64,000 nt of DNA from Lachnospiraceae bacterium (GCA_910575005.1 CAJTCL010000022.1:1-64000), one strand, 5' to 3'. Numbered from the stretch's first letter, positions 1 through 8,101 are shown. A program made the numbers and translations. Notes: generated by a model from the letters alone, not told the origin.

Positions 1-26
1 CTTACATAATCTAAAAGTGCTTTCAT
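1..26 (-). CDS. 5' end of a gene running off the left edge
   Basis: Only the first eight or so codons are visible (MKALLDYV on the minus strand). The ATG is preceded by a purine-rich AAGGATGG and by an extended -10 element. The family cannot be named from so little sequence. The call rests mostly on the promoter and ribosome-binding-like sequence in front of it. Confidence 0.4.
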
Positions 27-51
27 GAACAAATCCATCCTTTTTTCTTTG

Positions 52-60
52 ATTATACCA
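52..60 (-). promoter_or_regulatory. Extended -10 promoter for the left-edge gene
   Basis: On the minus strand the sequence reads TGGTATAAT, a consensus extended -10 box, about 30 bases before the ATG at 26. No good -35 box is visible, which is usual for extended -10 promoters. Confidence 0.4.
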
Positions 61-168
61 AAAAATGGATGAAATGTTCATAATTTATTCATTCATGCGT
101 TTGTCGTGGATTTGAGTTTCCCCGTTTTTTATAATAGCCGATCTTATAGCGCCAAAAGATCTTGCTGC

Positions 169-246
169 CTTTGGCAGCATAGACAGAATGCACAAAAACC
201 ACTGTGGAAAGCTGGCTTCCCAAAATGATTTTTGTGCATTCTGTCT
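169..246. terminator. Long intergenic hairpins downstream of the SEDS gene
   Basis: Bases 181-198 and 229-246 form an 18-base perfect inverted repeat (AGACAGAATGCACAAAAA and its complement) around a 30-base loop. A second small GC hairpin (GCTGCC/GGCAGC) lies at about 169-182 and shares bases with the first. They follow the stop of the SEDS gene on the minus strand. No clear T-run follows, so a transcript-end role is probable but not proven. Confidence 0.45.
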
Positions 247-266
247 TTGTCTCAGTCCTTAAATCA

Positions 267-1445
267 TTATCTTTTTCGCTCTTTCATACCAATCCTGCGC
301 TCCACAGAAAACACAATCGCCATCTCCCCGCCCAACAAAAGAAATACTGCTGTCCCTCCATAAGAAATAAATGGCAATGGAATGCCTGTGTTGGGAAGAA
401 TTGCCAGATTGACACATACATTAAACAAAGTCTGAAGCGTCAAATGTGCTGCCACACCTAGACTTAGCATACCTCCAAATAAATCTGGTGAGGACATCAT
501 AACTCTGGAAATCTGATAAAGAAGATAACCGAAAAGATACAAAAATACTAGCGCTCCAATCATTCCTAACTCTTCACACATTACAGAAAAAATCATATCA
601 TTCTCTGCCTCTGGAATTGCTCCCAACTTCTGTATGGAAGCCCCCAGCCCTTTTCCAAATACCCCTCCTCTGCCAATCGCATATAGTCCCTGCAGTGTCT
701 GATGCCCCTGTGCCGCAGCATAACGGTCAGGATCTAACCATGCCGCAATTCTTCCGACACGGAATGGCATTTCATTTAATTCTTCAGGCGTAGGCATATT
801 GATCCAGATACTCCACACATACAAGGCTACCAAAACCAACGCCCCGACAAACACAGCAATATGTAATTTCTCTGTTCTTGTACTGATAAAGGACATCACA
901 AAACAAATCCCCAGCACTACTGCAGAACTGCTCAAATCGTTACTAAGCTCAAACAGCAGTGCCGCTGGAATTGCTCCTGCAACCCAAAGATAAAATGTTA
1001 CCTTTGCCGTCCCCAAATAACGTTTATAATAATCAACTAGAAATGCCATAAAGACAATCACACAGATTTTTACCCATTCACTGACCTGAAACTGTCCCAG
1101 CACTCCAAGTTTCACCCAACGTGTAGCTCCATTCGCAGAAACTCCCAGAGGTGTCTTTAACAAAAAAATGGAGGCCACACCGGAAAGATACAAAATCACA
1201 GCAAAAGGCTTCAGCAATCTATAATTTACATGCTGAAGCAGCAAAATACCGGCAAACCCAGCCACCATAAAACCCACTTGACGCTTCACCAGGTAAAAGG
1301 AGTCATAGTCATAATCTTTACTCATCCCACATTCATATGCAGTTGCTGAAAAAACCATCATTGCTCCATACGCACACAAAAAAATAAGCGTTGCCAGAAG
1401 CATATAATTATTTCTGACAATAATCGTTCTTTCTCTTTTGTTCAA
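267..1445 (-). CDS. SEDS-family peptidoglycan glycosyltransferase (FtsW/RodA/SpoVE type)
   Basis: A 392-residue polytopic membrane protein of the SEDS family, which polymerises lipid II into glycan strands together with a class B penicillin-binding protein. About ten hydrophobic segments are visible. Family signatures are GQFQVSEWVK near residue 117, the GRGGVFGKGLG loop at 258-268, PEAENDMIF at 278-286 containing the Asp of the usual catalytic loop, and LPFISYGGT at 357-365. The start is a TTG codon preceded by AGG at six bases; no better ATG is near. The upstream gene ends 58 bases away, so the two may be cotranscribed. Sequence alone does not separate FtsW, RodA and SpoVE; no partner PBP gene is in the window. 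Confidence 0.9.
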   Translation of the reverse strand: MNKRERTIIVRNNYMLLATLIFLCAYGAMMVFSATAYECGMSKDYDYDSFYLVKRQVGFMVAGFAGILLLQHVNYRLLKPFAVILYLSGVASIFLLKTPLGVSANGATRWVKLGVLGQFQVSEWVKICVIVFMAFLVDYYKRYLGTAKVTFYLWVAGAIPAALLFELSNDLSSSAVVLGICFVMSFISTRTEKLHIAVFVGALVLVALYVWSIWINMPTPEELNEMPFRVGRIAAWLDPDRYAAAQGHQTLQGLYAIGRGGVFGKGLGASIQKLGAIPEAENDMIFSVMCEELGMIGALVFLYLFGYLLYQISRVMMSSPDLFGGMLSLGVAAHLTLQTLFNVCVNLAILPNTGIPLPFISYGGTAVFLLLGGEMAIVFSVERRIGMKERKR

Positions 1446-1503
1446 ATCGATCCTATCCTTTCTCTGGAGTAAATTTTTCTATATCTTGTGGTATGCCGAC
1501 CAG

Positions 1504-2364
1504 CTACCATAATCCCTCTAAAGTCCCCTGCATTCCTTTCACCGAAGACCACAGTTTCTTAAGCTGTGCAATCTCCTCTTGCTCCATCATGGATTCTGGA
1601 AAAACAATTTTCTCTGGCTCTTTTCCAAAAAGAGAGGCCCGAAATCCTTCAATATATTGGTTTCCCTCTACATCTTTTCCCAATACTGCCAGCATGGGCA
1701 TTTTTTTCTTCTTGCCAATCTCAAATATGGTCTGATAACTATTAAAAGTTGTCTCAAATTGCTGGATTCCATCTTTTTCCTCTTTTCGTTCCATCCCTCT
1801 TAGCATCATCCATATCTGCCAGAGGCTCTGCCCTGACAATTCAGAGGATATATTATTCCGAAAGATTTCTTTTATATCAACCTGAAAAATTTCCTCCATT
1901 TGTTCCAGGGAAATATAATCTCCATATTCCCACTTTGGCACTAAATTTTCAATGATTGGATATTTTTCTAAAATATTTTCTTGTAAACTTTGATAAATCA
2001 TTTTTACATTGACCATAATCTGATCATCTTTGAAATACACATCGGTGATTGGCTCTTTCAAACCATCGCCATAAAGTTTTGCATAGCCGTATCCTTCTGA
2101 AATACTTCCTGAAACACTCCACGTCAGACAATCGTCTTCCTCTATCCCTAGTATCCAGGGCATTAGGGATAGAAACTGCCGCTGCTGCTCTGACAATATC
2201 TCCTTGTTTAGTGTCACTGCAACTTTGTAATCATAACTTTTTGCATGTAAGGCACTGTGCAGTGTCTCTGCAACCCGCAGTAATGGCAACATCCAAATAC
2301 TTAAAAACACCATCACCGCAATCACTAACCCAATGATACTAATCGCCACATATTTCTTTTTCAT
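1504..2364 (-). CDS. Unknown membrane-anchored extracytoplasmic protein
   Basis: A 286-residue protein with one N-terminal hydrophobic segment (about residues 6-28) acting as an uncleaved anchor or signal peptide, followed by a soluble domain with no motif I recognise. The rest is mixed charged and aromatic sequence without repeats or a cysteine cluster. The lipobox cysteine of a lipoprotein is missing. It is transcribed towards the SEDS gene 58 bases downstream, so an envelope role is a reasonable guess only. The ribosome binding site before the ATG is weak. Its upstream region holds a triple direct repeat (2405-2518). Confidence 0.75.
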   Translation of the reverse strand: MKKKYVAISIIGLVIAVMVFLSIWMLPLLRVAETLHSALHAKSYDYKVAVTLNKEILSEQQRQFLSLMPWILGIEEDDCLTWSVSGSISEGYGYAKLYGDGLKEPITDVYFKDDQIMVNVKMIYQSLQENILEKYPIIENLVPKWEYGDYISLEQMEEIFQVDIKEIFRNNISSELSGQSLWQIWMMLRGMERKEEKDGIQQFETTFNSYQTIFEIGKKKKMPMLAVLGKDVEGNQYIEGFRASLFGKEPEKIVFPESMMEQEEIAQLKKLWSSVKGMQGTLEGLW

Positions 2365-2404
2365 CTGTTATCTAATCTCTTTCCTTTCCATACCTTATGA
2401 CACA

Positions 2405-2518
2405 CCGAATGGCATATTGGGGCTCTTTGGATATCCTTATACTTACCAAATGCCATATTGGAAACTCTTTGGGTATTCCTAATATTTGCCGAATACCATA
2501 TTGAAGCCCTTTGGGTAT
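2405..2518. repeat. Three imperfect 30-base direct repeats
   Basis: Three units lie at 2405-2434, 2446-2476 and 2489-2518, with a period of 41-43 bases. Each reads roughly CCRAATRCCATATTGG, then a short variable part, then CTTTGGGTAT. They occupy the space between the serS terminator and the start of the unknown gene at 2364. They could be protein-binding sites or a non-functional intergenic repeat. Confidence 0.7.
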
Positions 2519-2523
2519 AATAT

Positions 2524-2558
2524 AAAAACCCGCATGTGATTTTTACATGCAGGTTTTC
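2524..2558 (-). terminator. Rho-independent terminator of serS
   Basis: On the minus strand AAAACC.GCATGT pairs with ACATGC.GGTTTT around a seven-base loop, and the 3' arm runs into a T-run (GGGTTTTTATA). It lies 66 bases after the serS stop codon. Confidence 0.85.
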
Positions 2559-2623
2559 TTTTGTACACCGCTCACAGACACATCCCTTGCCTGCTGCAAC
2601 AGTAAAGCAAAAAGGCAGTCAGA

Positions 2624-3913
2624 TTATTTCTCAGGCGGAACAATCTTTTCCTGCCCACCCATATAAGGCCGCAACGCTTCCGGGATTTTTACACTGCCAT
2701 CCTCACATAAATTATTCTCCAAAAATGCAATTAGCATACGTGGAGGAGCCACAACAGTGTTATTCAACGTATGTGCAAAATATTTACCGCCCTTTGCATT
2801 GACACGAATTTTCAAACGGCGCGCCTGCGCATCTCCCAAATTAGAACAGCTTCCCACCTCAAAATATTTCTGCTGCCTTGGAGACCATGCCTCCACATCA
2901 ATAGATTTCACCTTTAAGTCTGCCAGATCGCCAGAACAACATTCCAATGTACGCACTGGAACATCCAAAGAACGGAATAAATCTACTGTATTCTGCCACA
3001 ACTTTTCAAACCAGCCCATAGATTCCTCAGGCTTGCAGACAACAATCATCTCCTGCTTTTCAAACTGATGAATACGATACACACCACGCTCCTCAATGCC
3101 ATGAGCACCCTTTTCCTTGCGGAAACAGGGAGAATAGCTGGTCAAGGTCTGCGGAAGCTGATCCTCACTTAAAATGGTGTCAATAAATTTTCCAATCATG
3201 GAATGCTCACTGGTTCCAATCAAATACAGATCTTCGCCCTCAATCTTATACATCATAGCGTCCATTTCCGCAAAGCTCATCACCCCAGTGACAACATTGC
3301 TGCGAATCATAAAGGGCGGTACACAATAAGTAAAACCACGGTTTATCATAAAATCTCTGGCATAAGAGATTACGGCTGAATGCAATCTGGCAATATCTCC
3401 CATCAAATAATAGAATCCATTGCCTGCCACTTTACGGGCGCTGTCCAGATCTAATCCCTGAAAACGCTCCATAATCTCTGCATGGTAGGGAATCTCAAAA
3501 TCTGGCGTTACTGGTTCACCATACCTTTGAACCTCTACATTTTCACTGTCATCTTTTCCAATGGGCACAGAAGGATCAATAATATTTGGAATTACCATCA
3601 TAATCTTTTTAATCTTCTCTTGTAATTCCCCTTCCAGTTCTTCTAATTCCGCAAGCCTCTCGGCGCCTGCATTTACCTGCGACTTTGTGGCCTCAGCATC
3701 TTCTTTCCTGCCTTGTACCATCAGAGCGCCAATCTGCTTGGACAGCCTCTTCCTGTCAGCACGCAGTGTATCTGCCTCCTGCTGTGTTTTCCTGGCCTGG
3801 ATATCCAGATCAATTACCTCATCCACCAAAGGAAGCTTGCTATCCTGAAATTTGTCCTTAATATTTTGTTTTACCACTTCTAGATTTTCTCTTAAAAATT
3901 TTAAATCAATCAT
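2624..3913 (-). CDS. serS: Seryl-tRNA synthetase
   Basis: Cytosolic class II synthetase charging tRNA-Ser. The N-terminal coiled-coil tRNA-binding arm is visible (about residues 30-100, rich in Lys/Glu/Gln). It is followed by the catalytic domain with motif 2 around FRKEKGAHGIEERG and motif 3 around TVVAPPRMLIAFLENN. I place the start at the ATG of MIDLKFLREN (3913), the canonical N-terminus, giving 429 residues. An in-frame TTG six codons earlier overlaps the stop of a candidate leader peptide and is less likely. The gene has its own promoter and terminator, so it is a single-gene unit with a structured 5' region. Confidence 0.97.
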   Translation of the reverse strand: MIDLKFLRENLEVVKQNIKDKFQDSKLPLVDEVIDLDIQARKTQQEADTLRADRKRLSKQIGALMVQGRKEDAEATKSQVNAGAERLAELEELEGELQEKIKKIMMVIPNIIDPSVPIGKDDSENVEVQRYGEPVTPDFEIPYHAEIMERFQGLDLDSARKVAGNGFYYLMGDIARLHSAVISYARDFMINRGFTYCVPPFMIRSNVVTGVMSFAEMDAMMYKIEGEDLYLIGTSEHSMIGKFIDTILSEDQLPQTLTSYSPCFRKEKGAHGIEERGVYRIHQFEKQEMIVVCKPEESMGWFEKLWQNTVDLFRSLDVPVRTLECCSGDLADLKVKSIDVEAWSPRQQKYFEVGSCSNLGDAQARRLKIRVNAKGGKYFAHTLNNTVVAPPRMLIAFLENNLCEDGSVKIPEALRPYMGGQEKIVPPEK

Positions 3914-3926
3914 GATTTCACCAAGC

Positions 3927-3958
3927 CTCAAGCGAAAATGCTTGCATTTTCATTTGAG
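3927..3958 (-). promoter_or_regulatory. Hairpin overlapping the serS ribosome binding site
   Basis: On the minus strand CTCAA..GAAAATGC pairs with GCATTTTC..TTGAG, a 13-pair stem with one 2x2 mismatch. The 3' arm includes the leader-peptide stop codon (3930-3928) and three bases of a GAGG Shine-Dalgarno-like element for serS (3929-3926). A second hairpin, GCAAACAC/GTGTTTGC, lies just upstream (3961-3992). Translation of the leader ORF would melt both. The regulatory role is inferred. Confidence 0.5.
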
Positions 3959-4023
3959 ACGCAAACACCAAGGATGAAAGATGCGTGTTTGCAATTTCGT
4001 CCCTTCTTCTTTTTTTCTTTCAC
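3928..4023 (-). CDS. Candidate serS leader peptide (31 residues)
   Basis: A GTG-initiated ORF sits behind a perfect AGGAGG with a six-base spacer. It encodes a basic N-terminal stretch (VKEKKKKGRN) and then a mixed tail with three Ser codons (TCT, TCA, AGC), ending with TGA 14 bases before the serS ATG. It spans both leader hairpins. No T-box motif was found, so a leader peptide is the simplest way to read this unusually strong ribosome binding site. It could instead only couple translation without sensing serine. It is not a known annotated peptide as far as I can tell. Confidence 0.5.
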   Translation of the reverse strand: MKEKKKKGRNCKHASFILGVCVSNENASIFA

Positions 4024-4057
4024 CCTTATCCTCCTGACATTTTGCCTAAGTATGTCC

Positions 4058-4086
4058 ATTATATCCCAAATTTTATCCAATTACAA
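4058..4086 (-). promoter_or_regulatory. serS promoter
   Basis: On the minus strand TTGTAA (4086-4081) and a perfect TATAAT (4063-4058) are 17 bases apart. Transcription would start near 4051, leaving a leader of about 138 bases that contains the short ORF and two hairpins. Confidence 0.7.
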
Positions 4087-4177
4087 CTGCTTATCTTCTG
4101 AGTTTCCTCATTTTTTCATTGGTTTATTGGATCATGACAAATTGGAAAAACGCAAACTTATCTCAAATCATACAGCC

Positions 4178-4975
4178 CTATATCCCCAGATCTCTTCTCT
4201 GAAACCACCAGATTCCACTGCCAAATAGCACCATTGCCAAGAAAAGCAACACTAGATTTTGAATCATACAGCCTTTCCCTGCCGCAATCTCCCCAGCCGG
4301 AAGCAGTGTATAGATTGTAAAATATTTTAAGTTCTCAAGTTTTTCTCCCATATTAGAAATCATCTGCATCAAAAAGAATAACAATGGCAGTCCTGCGCCA
4401 ACGGTATAATAGTGCCTCGCCTCACTGCACACACAGGCACAGAGAAAAGAGAGTCCAGCCACAGCAATCTGCAAAAATAAGGTACTTATATTTAAAATCA
4501 GATACCGCTCCACATTAAGCTCCCCTGGAAAAAGCCACATTCCACTGAAAATTCCAGCAACTGTCACCGCTCCCATTAGAAGTACCATCCACAATACCGT
4601 CGACAATGCCTGTGTACAAATGATCTTTCTTCTGGAATTACCTGTCGCCAACAGATTGGCCATCGAACCACTGTCAATATAGCCCATGACAAGCTTCTGC
4701 ACCATGACGATAATAAAAATTAATGGAAACAACATCATGATAAAGCCATAGAGATAAATCTGCATCCACTCAATTAAACTGGAAGCAATTCCAGTCATCC
4801 CCATTGCCGCCATTACTTCTGGCATCTTCTGCTGATATTCTTCCAACATTTCTGCAAAATCAGGGTCATACATATAGACGATAATCACTGTATACATACA
4901 GATCACTGCAAATACCAACAAAAATGGCTTCATACAGGTTTTTATATCCCGTTTCAATAAGGTTATGGAAATCAT
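4178..4975 (-). CDS. ABC-2 type transporter permease
   Basis: A 265-residue membrane protein with about six hydrophobic segments: one near the N-terminus (residues 15-35), then a larger loop with acidic residues, then five more. This is the topology of ABC-2 permeases. It overlaps the ATP-binding gene by four bases (ATGA), so the two are translationally coupled and form one transporter. It is the last gene of the LytTR operon. Antimicrobial-peptide or bacteriocin export/immunity is a common role for such LytTR-linked pairs, but the substrate cannot be read from the sequence. No clear terminator follows before the serS promoter. Confidence 0.85.
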   Translation of the reverse strand: MISITLLKRDIKTCMKPFLLVFAVICMYTVIIVYMYDPDFAEMLEEYQQKMPEVMAAMGMTGIASSLIEWMQIYLYGFIMMLFPLIFIIVMVQKLVMGYIDSGSMANLLATGNSRRKIICTQALSTVLWMVLLMGAVTVAGIFSGMWLFPGELNVERYLILNISTLFLQIAVAGLSFLCACVCSEARHYYTVGAGLPLLFFLMQMISNMGEKLENLKYFTIYTLLPAGEIAAGKGCMIQNLVLLFLAMVLFGSGIWWFQRRDLGI

Positions 4976-5685
4976 TTTTCTTCCTCTCCTTCCTCTTCAT
5001 AGAAATGTAAAAACAATTCCTCCAGGTTCTGCCTCTTATCGCTTAAATTCTCCACTGCCACCAGTTTTCCCGCCCGTAAAATTGCCGTGCGGTCGCAGGT
5101 TTTTTGCACCTCTTCTAAAATATGGGAACACAAAAGAATTGTCGTTCCCTTTTTCTTTTCCTCCAAAATCAACTTCACAAACCGATTTCGCATTAATGGA
5201 TCCAACCCACTAGTAGGCTCATCTAAAATAATTGTCCGCGGCTCATGCATAAATGCATTTACAATCCCAACTTTTTGTTTCGTTCCCTTTGACATTTTAT
5301 GGATTTTGCCTCGTGGATCCAACTCAAAGCGCTCCATCAGTTCTTCCATACGTGCATACTTCTTCAACCCCTTTAAATCTGCCATAAATTTTAAAAATTG
5401 TCTTCCTGTCATATCTTCTGGAAAAGTTAATTCTCCGGCAAGATAGCCATTTCTCCTCTGGATCTGATCTGCCTGCCGAAAACAATCCATGCCAAAAATC
5501 TGACAAGAACCACTCTGAGGCCGGATAAATCCCATCAACTGGCGAATCGTCGTCGTCTTGCCTGCACCATTCGGCCCAAGATAACCGAACACCTCCCCTT
5601 CTTTTACCGTAAAGGATAGATCAAACACTCCTTTTCCATCTCCATAATCCTTTGTCACATGTTGTAATTCTATCGCATCACTCAT
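4972..5685 (-). CDS. ABC transporter ATP-binding protein
   Basis: A 237-residue nucleotide-binding subunit. Walker A is GPNGAGKTTT (about residues 38-47), the signature is MSKGTKQKVG, a variant of LSGGQ often seen in ABC-2 exporters, and Walker B with the catalytic Glu is IILDEPTSGLDP. The H-loop His is in LLCSHILEEV. It overlaps the upstream membrane gene and the downstream permease by four bases each, which fixes it in the LytTR operon. Confidence 0.92.
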   Translation of the reverse strand: MSDAIELQHVTKDYGDGKGVFDLSFTVKEGEVFGYLGPNGAGKTTTIRQLMGFIRPQSGSCQIFGMDCFRQADQIQRRNGYLAGELTFPEDMTGRQFLKFMADLKGLKKYARMEELMERFELDPRGKIHKMSKGTKQKVGIVNAFMHEPRTIILDEPTSGLDPLMRNRFVKLILEEKKKGTTILLCSHILEEVQKTCDRTAILRAGKLVAVENLSDKRQNLEELFLHFYEEEGEEEK

Positions 5686-6176
5686 TTTCTGCCTCCTTCT
5701 TTTACTAATTCCTGATGTTTCACTTTATTTTTAATGTTCTTTCTTCTGATTTCCAGCAGATGATTCATTTCTCTGGTCTCCCTCCAATAGAAATATTTTA
5801 AAAACAGCCACAACATCACATAATAGATAAACAGAATCGCATAAAACAGAATTGCAGCGCCCGATAAGGGAAATGAAAACCAATGAGACACCGACGAGGC
5901 CAGCAATGTGTAACAGATCGGAACCATACACCAGAGTGCCTCACGTACTTGATATTCCCATTTTTTATAAGGGCGCTCCTTTAAAAATAATCCTTTCTGC
6001 GTCCAGGCAATTGCATACCCCAGCATCAACTGCCAGAAAATAATAGAAAATGGAATGGTCTTTACCCCTGACAGCCACTGTATCAATCCATACACAAAGA
6101 TCATAGAACAGCCATGTACTGCCGCCATCCCCTCCACATCTGCTTCTATTTTCAAATATTTTCGCAATTTATTCAT
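5682..6176 (-). CDS. DUF3021-like four-helix membrane protein
   Basis: A 164-residue protein with four hydrophobic segments (roughly residues 23-36, 43-62, 80-98 and 105-126) and a basic C-terminal tail. Size, topology and position directly after a LytTR gene match the DUF3021 proteins. Those act in LytTR regulatory systems as membrane inhibitors of the paired DNA-binding protein. The start overlaps the LytTR stop by eight bases. The assignment rests more on context and topology than on a clear motif. Confidence 0.7.
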   Translation of the reverse strand: MNKLRKYLKIEADVEGMAAVHGCSMIFVYGLIQWLSGVKTIPFSIIFWQLMLGYAIAWTQKGLFLKERPYKKWEYQVREALWCMVPICYTLLASSVSHWFSFPLSGAAILFYAILFIYYVMLWLFLKYFYWRETREMNHLLEIRRKNIKNKVKHQELVKEGGRK

Positions 6177-6618
6177 GGCTAATCCCTCTTTTTAACATTT
6201 CCCTAAAATCCTTGGCATATCTTCTGGAAATAATCACATGTTCCTGATTATCCAGGATCGCATTGATACGATTTCCCATTTCACTCCTCACCGATATAAT
6301 ATGATCGCTATTTAACACAAAAGATTTGTTGCACCGGAAAAATCCATATTCCTGCAAAGCCTCCTCTGCCTCCGCCAAAGTAAGCATCACCTGATATTCT
6401 GCCTTCTCGGTATAGGCAAAAATCCGCTCATCCACCCGTTCAAAATAATAAATTTCCTCTGGCAGAAGTTGATAAGACATTCCATTGCGCCTGCCTATCA
6501 CAGCGACTTGTTCCCTCTGTAGATATTCTACTATCTGCTGCAGCCTGGGCGTCATTTGCCGATAGCGAATCAAAATTTCTTCTTCTCCCTCATCCACCTG
6601 TTGCAAACATATTTTCAT
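6169..6618 (-). CDS. LytTR-domain transcriptional regulator
   Basis: A stand-alone LytTR DNA-binding protein of 149 residues from the ATG at 6618, which has AGGAGG five bases upstream; longer in-frame starts would begin inside the operator repeats and are rejected. The domain fills the C-terminal two thirds and shows the family pattern: IYYFERVDERIFAYT, then FFRCNKSFVLNSDHI, then NAILDNQEHVIISRRYAK. No receiver domain is present, so control probably comes from the DUF3021-like partner. A direct repeat just upstream of its promoter suggests autoregulation of the four-gene operon. Confidence 0.9.
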   Translation of the reverse strand: MKICLQQVDEGEEEILIRYRQMTPRLQQIVEYLQREQVAVIGRRNGMSYQLLPEEIYYFERVDERIFAYTEKAEYQVMLTLAEAEEALQEYGFFRCNKSFVLNSDHIISVRSEMGNRINAILDNQEHVIISRRYAKDFREMLKRGISHE

Positions 6619-6639
6619 AACAGCCTCCTTGCTGTCATT

Positions 6640-6669
6640 AGTATAACGTTTTCTTTTTATCATGTGCAA
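6640..6669 (-). promoter_or_regulatory. Promoter of the LytTR operon
   Basis: On the minus strand TTGCAC (6669-6664) and TATACT (6645-6640) are 18 bases apart, 22 bases upstream of the LytTR ATG. The boxes lie immediately downstream of the paired direct repeats. Confidence 0.65.
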
Positions 6670-6673
6670 CCTT

Positions 6674-6710
6674 CTTTGCGCAAGCTGCACATTTTTTCGC
6701 CAAGCTGCAT
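6674..6710 (-). promoter_or_regulatory. Candidate LytTR operator (paired direct repeats)
   Basis: The nine bases CAAGCTGCA occur at 6681-6689 and again at 6701-6709, exactly 20 bases apart, with further matches in the T-rich flank. Two direct repeats about two helical turns apart, placed just upstream of the -35 box, is the known arrangement for LytTR activators. Binding is inferred. Confidence 0.6.
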
Positions 6711-6716
6711 GAAAAA

Positions 6717-6756
6717 AGAAGTATTTCCTGTTTGAATATGGATAGGAAATACTTCT
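6717..6756 (-). terminator. Second terminator between the MacB-like and LytTR operons
   Basis: A 13-base perfect stem (AGAAGTATTTCCT and its complement) with a 14-base loop is followed on the minus strand by TTTTTT. It stands just upstream of the LytTR operator and would insulate that operon from the one upstream. Confidence 0.8.
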
Positions 6757-6789
6757 AAACTATAATCTATTCAGAACCTCAATAAAAAT

Positions 6790-6834
6790 ATAAAGTCAGC
6801 CCTTTTCAAATAAATTTGAACGGTCTGACTTTAT
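6790..6834 (-). terminator. Terminator of the MacB-like operon
   Basis: ATAAAGTCAG pairs with CTGACTTTAT, with an inner TTCAAAT/ATTTGAA stem, followed on the minus strand by ATATTTTTATT. It begins 16 bases after the permease stop. Confidence 0.8.
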
Positions 6835-6850
6835 CATAATTACATATTAT

Positions 6851-8101
6851 TTACTCGTGTCTGAGAGCCTCAATGGGATCCAGATTTGCCGCCTTATAGG
6901 AAGGCAGCAGGCCGAATACTATACCAATTACCATAGAAAATACAACTGCAAGCACTGCCGCTGGAACACTGATTGCCACCAAAGTTCCCGTAACCTTGGA
7001 AATCACCTCTGCAAGAACAATTCCCACAATCACTCCTACCAGCCCGCCAAGGCTCGTGAGTACTGCCGCTTCGGTTAAAAACTGTCCCAATACCTTACCC
7101 TTGCGCGCCCCGATCGCTTTCTTAAGTCCAATCTCTTGGGTACGCTCTGTGACAGATACCAGCATAATATTCATAACACCGATACCACCAACCAACAAAG
7201 AAATCCCTGCAATCCAAATCAGCATGGTATTTGTAGACTGACCAAGCTTTTGCATATCTTCTGCTTGCTTGAGCAAATCGTCAGCCTTGTATTTCATACT
7301 CTCATCTTTTACAGAAAGACCATTGTTTAAAATAGTAGCCGCTTCCTTGCCCGCAACAGTCATATTATCAACACTGTCCAGTTTTAAAACCAACGACTGT
7401 GGCTCATCATAACTATAGAGTACTGGCCAGGCTGCATCTGGTACATACACAGCACCACTAACTTTTTCTGCATACGTATAATAATCTTCAATTGTATTGA
7501 TCACAGGTTCAAATTTAGCAGATTTTGTGACAATCCCAATTACAATAAAAGGCTGTCTTTGAATTTCCACGGTTTTTCCCACAGGATCTTCGCCTTGAAA
7601 CAAGGTTTCTGCAGAATCCTCATCCAACAATACTACTTTACGAAATTTCTTGTAATCAGATTCTGTAAATCCACGTCCCTGTTTGAGAATATAATTGCAA
7701 GTGTCAAGATAATGACGATCAATACCATAAATTCTTCCGCCCGACAATCCAGTATTCTGGTAATATACCATACCTGAAGCATATCTTGAAGTATAGAGAG
7801 ACGCCCCCTCCACGTGTTTGATATCCATCATCTGCTGTCTTGTCTCCTCAGAGATCACTGGAACCCCATCTGGAATCCCATAGTCTAACTCATAAGATTC
7901 ATCCCCTTGATAAAGCTGCACATTTACTGTATTTTCTCCAGATCCAATCAGGTTTTCTTTAATCTGTTCATTGGTTCCCTTGATTGTTGAGACGATCGCT
8001 ATAATCGCCGCAATACCAATAATAATTCCCAGCATGGTAAGAAAGGAACGCATCTTATGTGACCACAATCCCTGAAAGGACAATCTGATATTTTCTAACA
8101 T
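6851..8101 (-). CDS. MacB/FtsX-like ABC transporter permease
   Basis: A 416-residue permease with the MacB layout: an N-terminal membrane segment (about 18-42), a long extracytoplasmic domain (about 45-290), then three membrane segments near the C-terminus, ending in the common PSYKAANLDPIEALRHE tail. The first helix carries the family stretch KMRSFLTMLGIIIGIAA. Nucleotide binding is supplied by the separate ATPase three genes upstream. The gene is preceded by GGAGG five bases from the ATG. In Gram-positives such units are thought to drive export or act mechanically on envelope substrates; the substrate is unknown. Confidence 0.92.
   Translation of the reverse strand: MLENIRLSFQGLWSHKMRSFLTMLGIIIGIAAIIAIVSTIKGTNEQIKENLIGSGENTVNVQLYQGDESYELDYGIPDGVPVISEETRQQMMDIKHVEGASLYTSRYASGMVYYQNTGLSGGRIYGIDRHYLDTCNYILKQGRGFTESDYKKFRKVVLLDEDSAETLFQGEDPVGKTVEIQRQPFIVIGIVTKSAKFEPVINTIEDYYTYAEKVSGAVYVPDAAWPVLYSYDEPQSLVLKLDSVDNMTVAGKEAATILNNGLSVKDESMKYKADDLLKQAEDMQKLGQSTNTMLIWIAGISLLVGGIGVMNIMLVSVTERTQEIGLKKAIGARKGKVLGQFLTEAAVLTSLGGLVGVIVGIVLAEVISKVTGTLVAISVPAAVLAVVFSMVIGIVFGLLPSYKAANLDPIEALRHE

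Noticed and set aside
3914-3931. TTG at 3931 as the serS start
   Set aside because: The conserved N-terminus begins at the ATG at 3913; the TTG has no ribosome binding site and overlaps the leader-peptide stop codon.
3914-4057. T-box riboswitch upstream of serS
   Set aside because: The T-box consensus (AGGGTGGNACCGCG) and an antiterminator/terminator pair are missing; only AGGGTG is shared by chance. The leaders of asnS, hisS and aspS also lack it.
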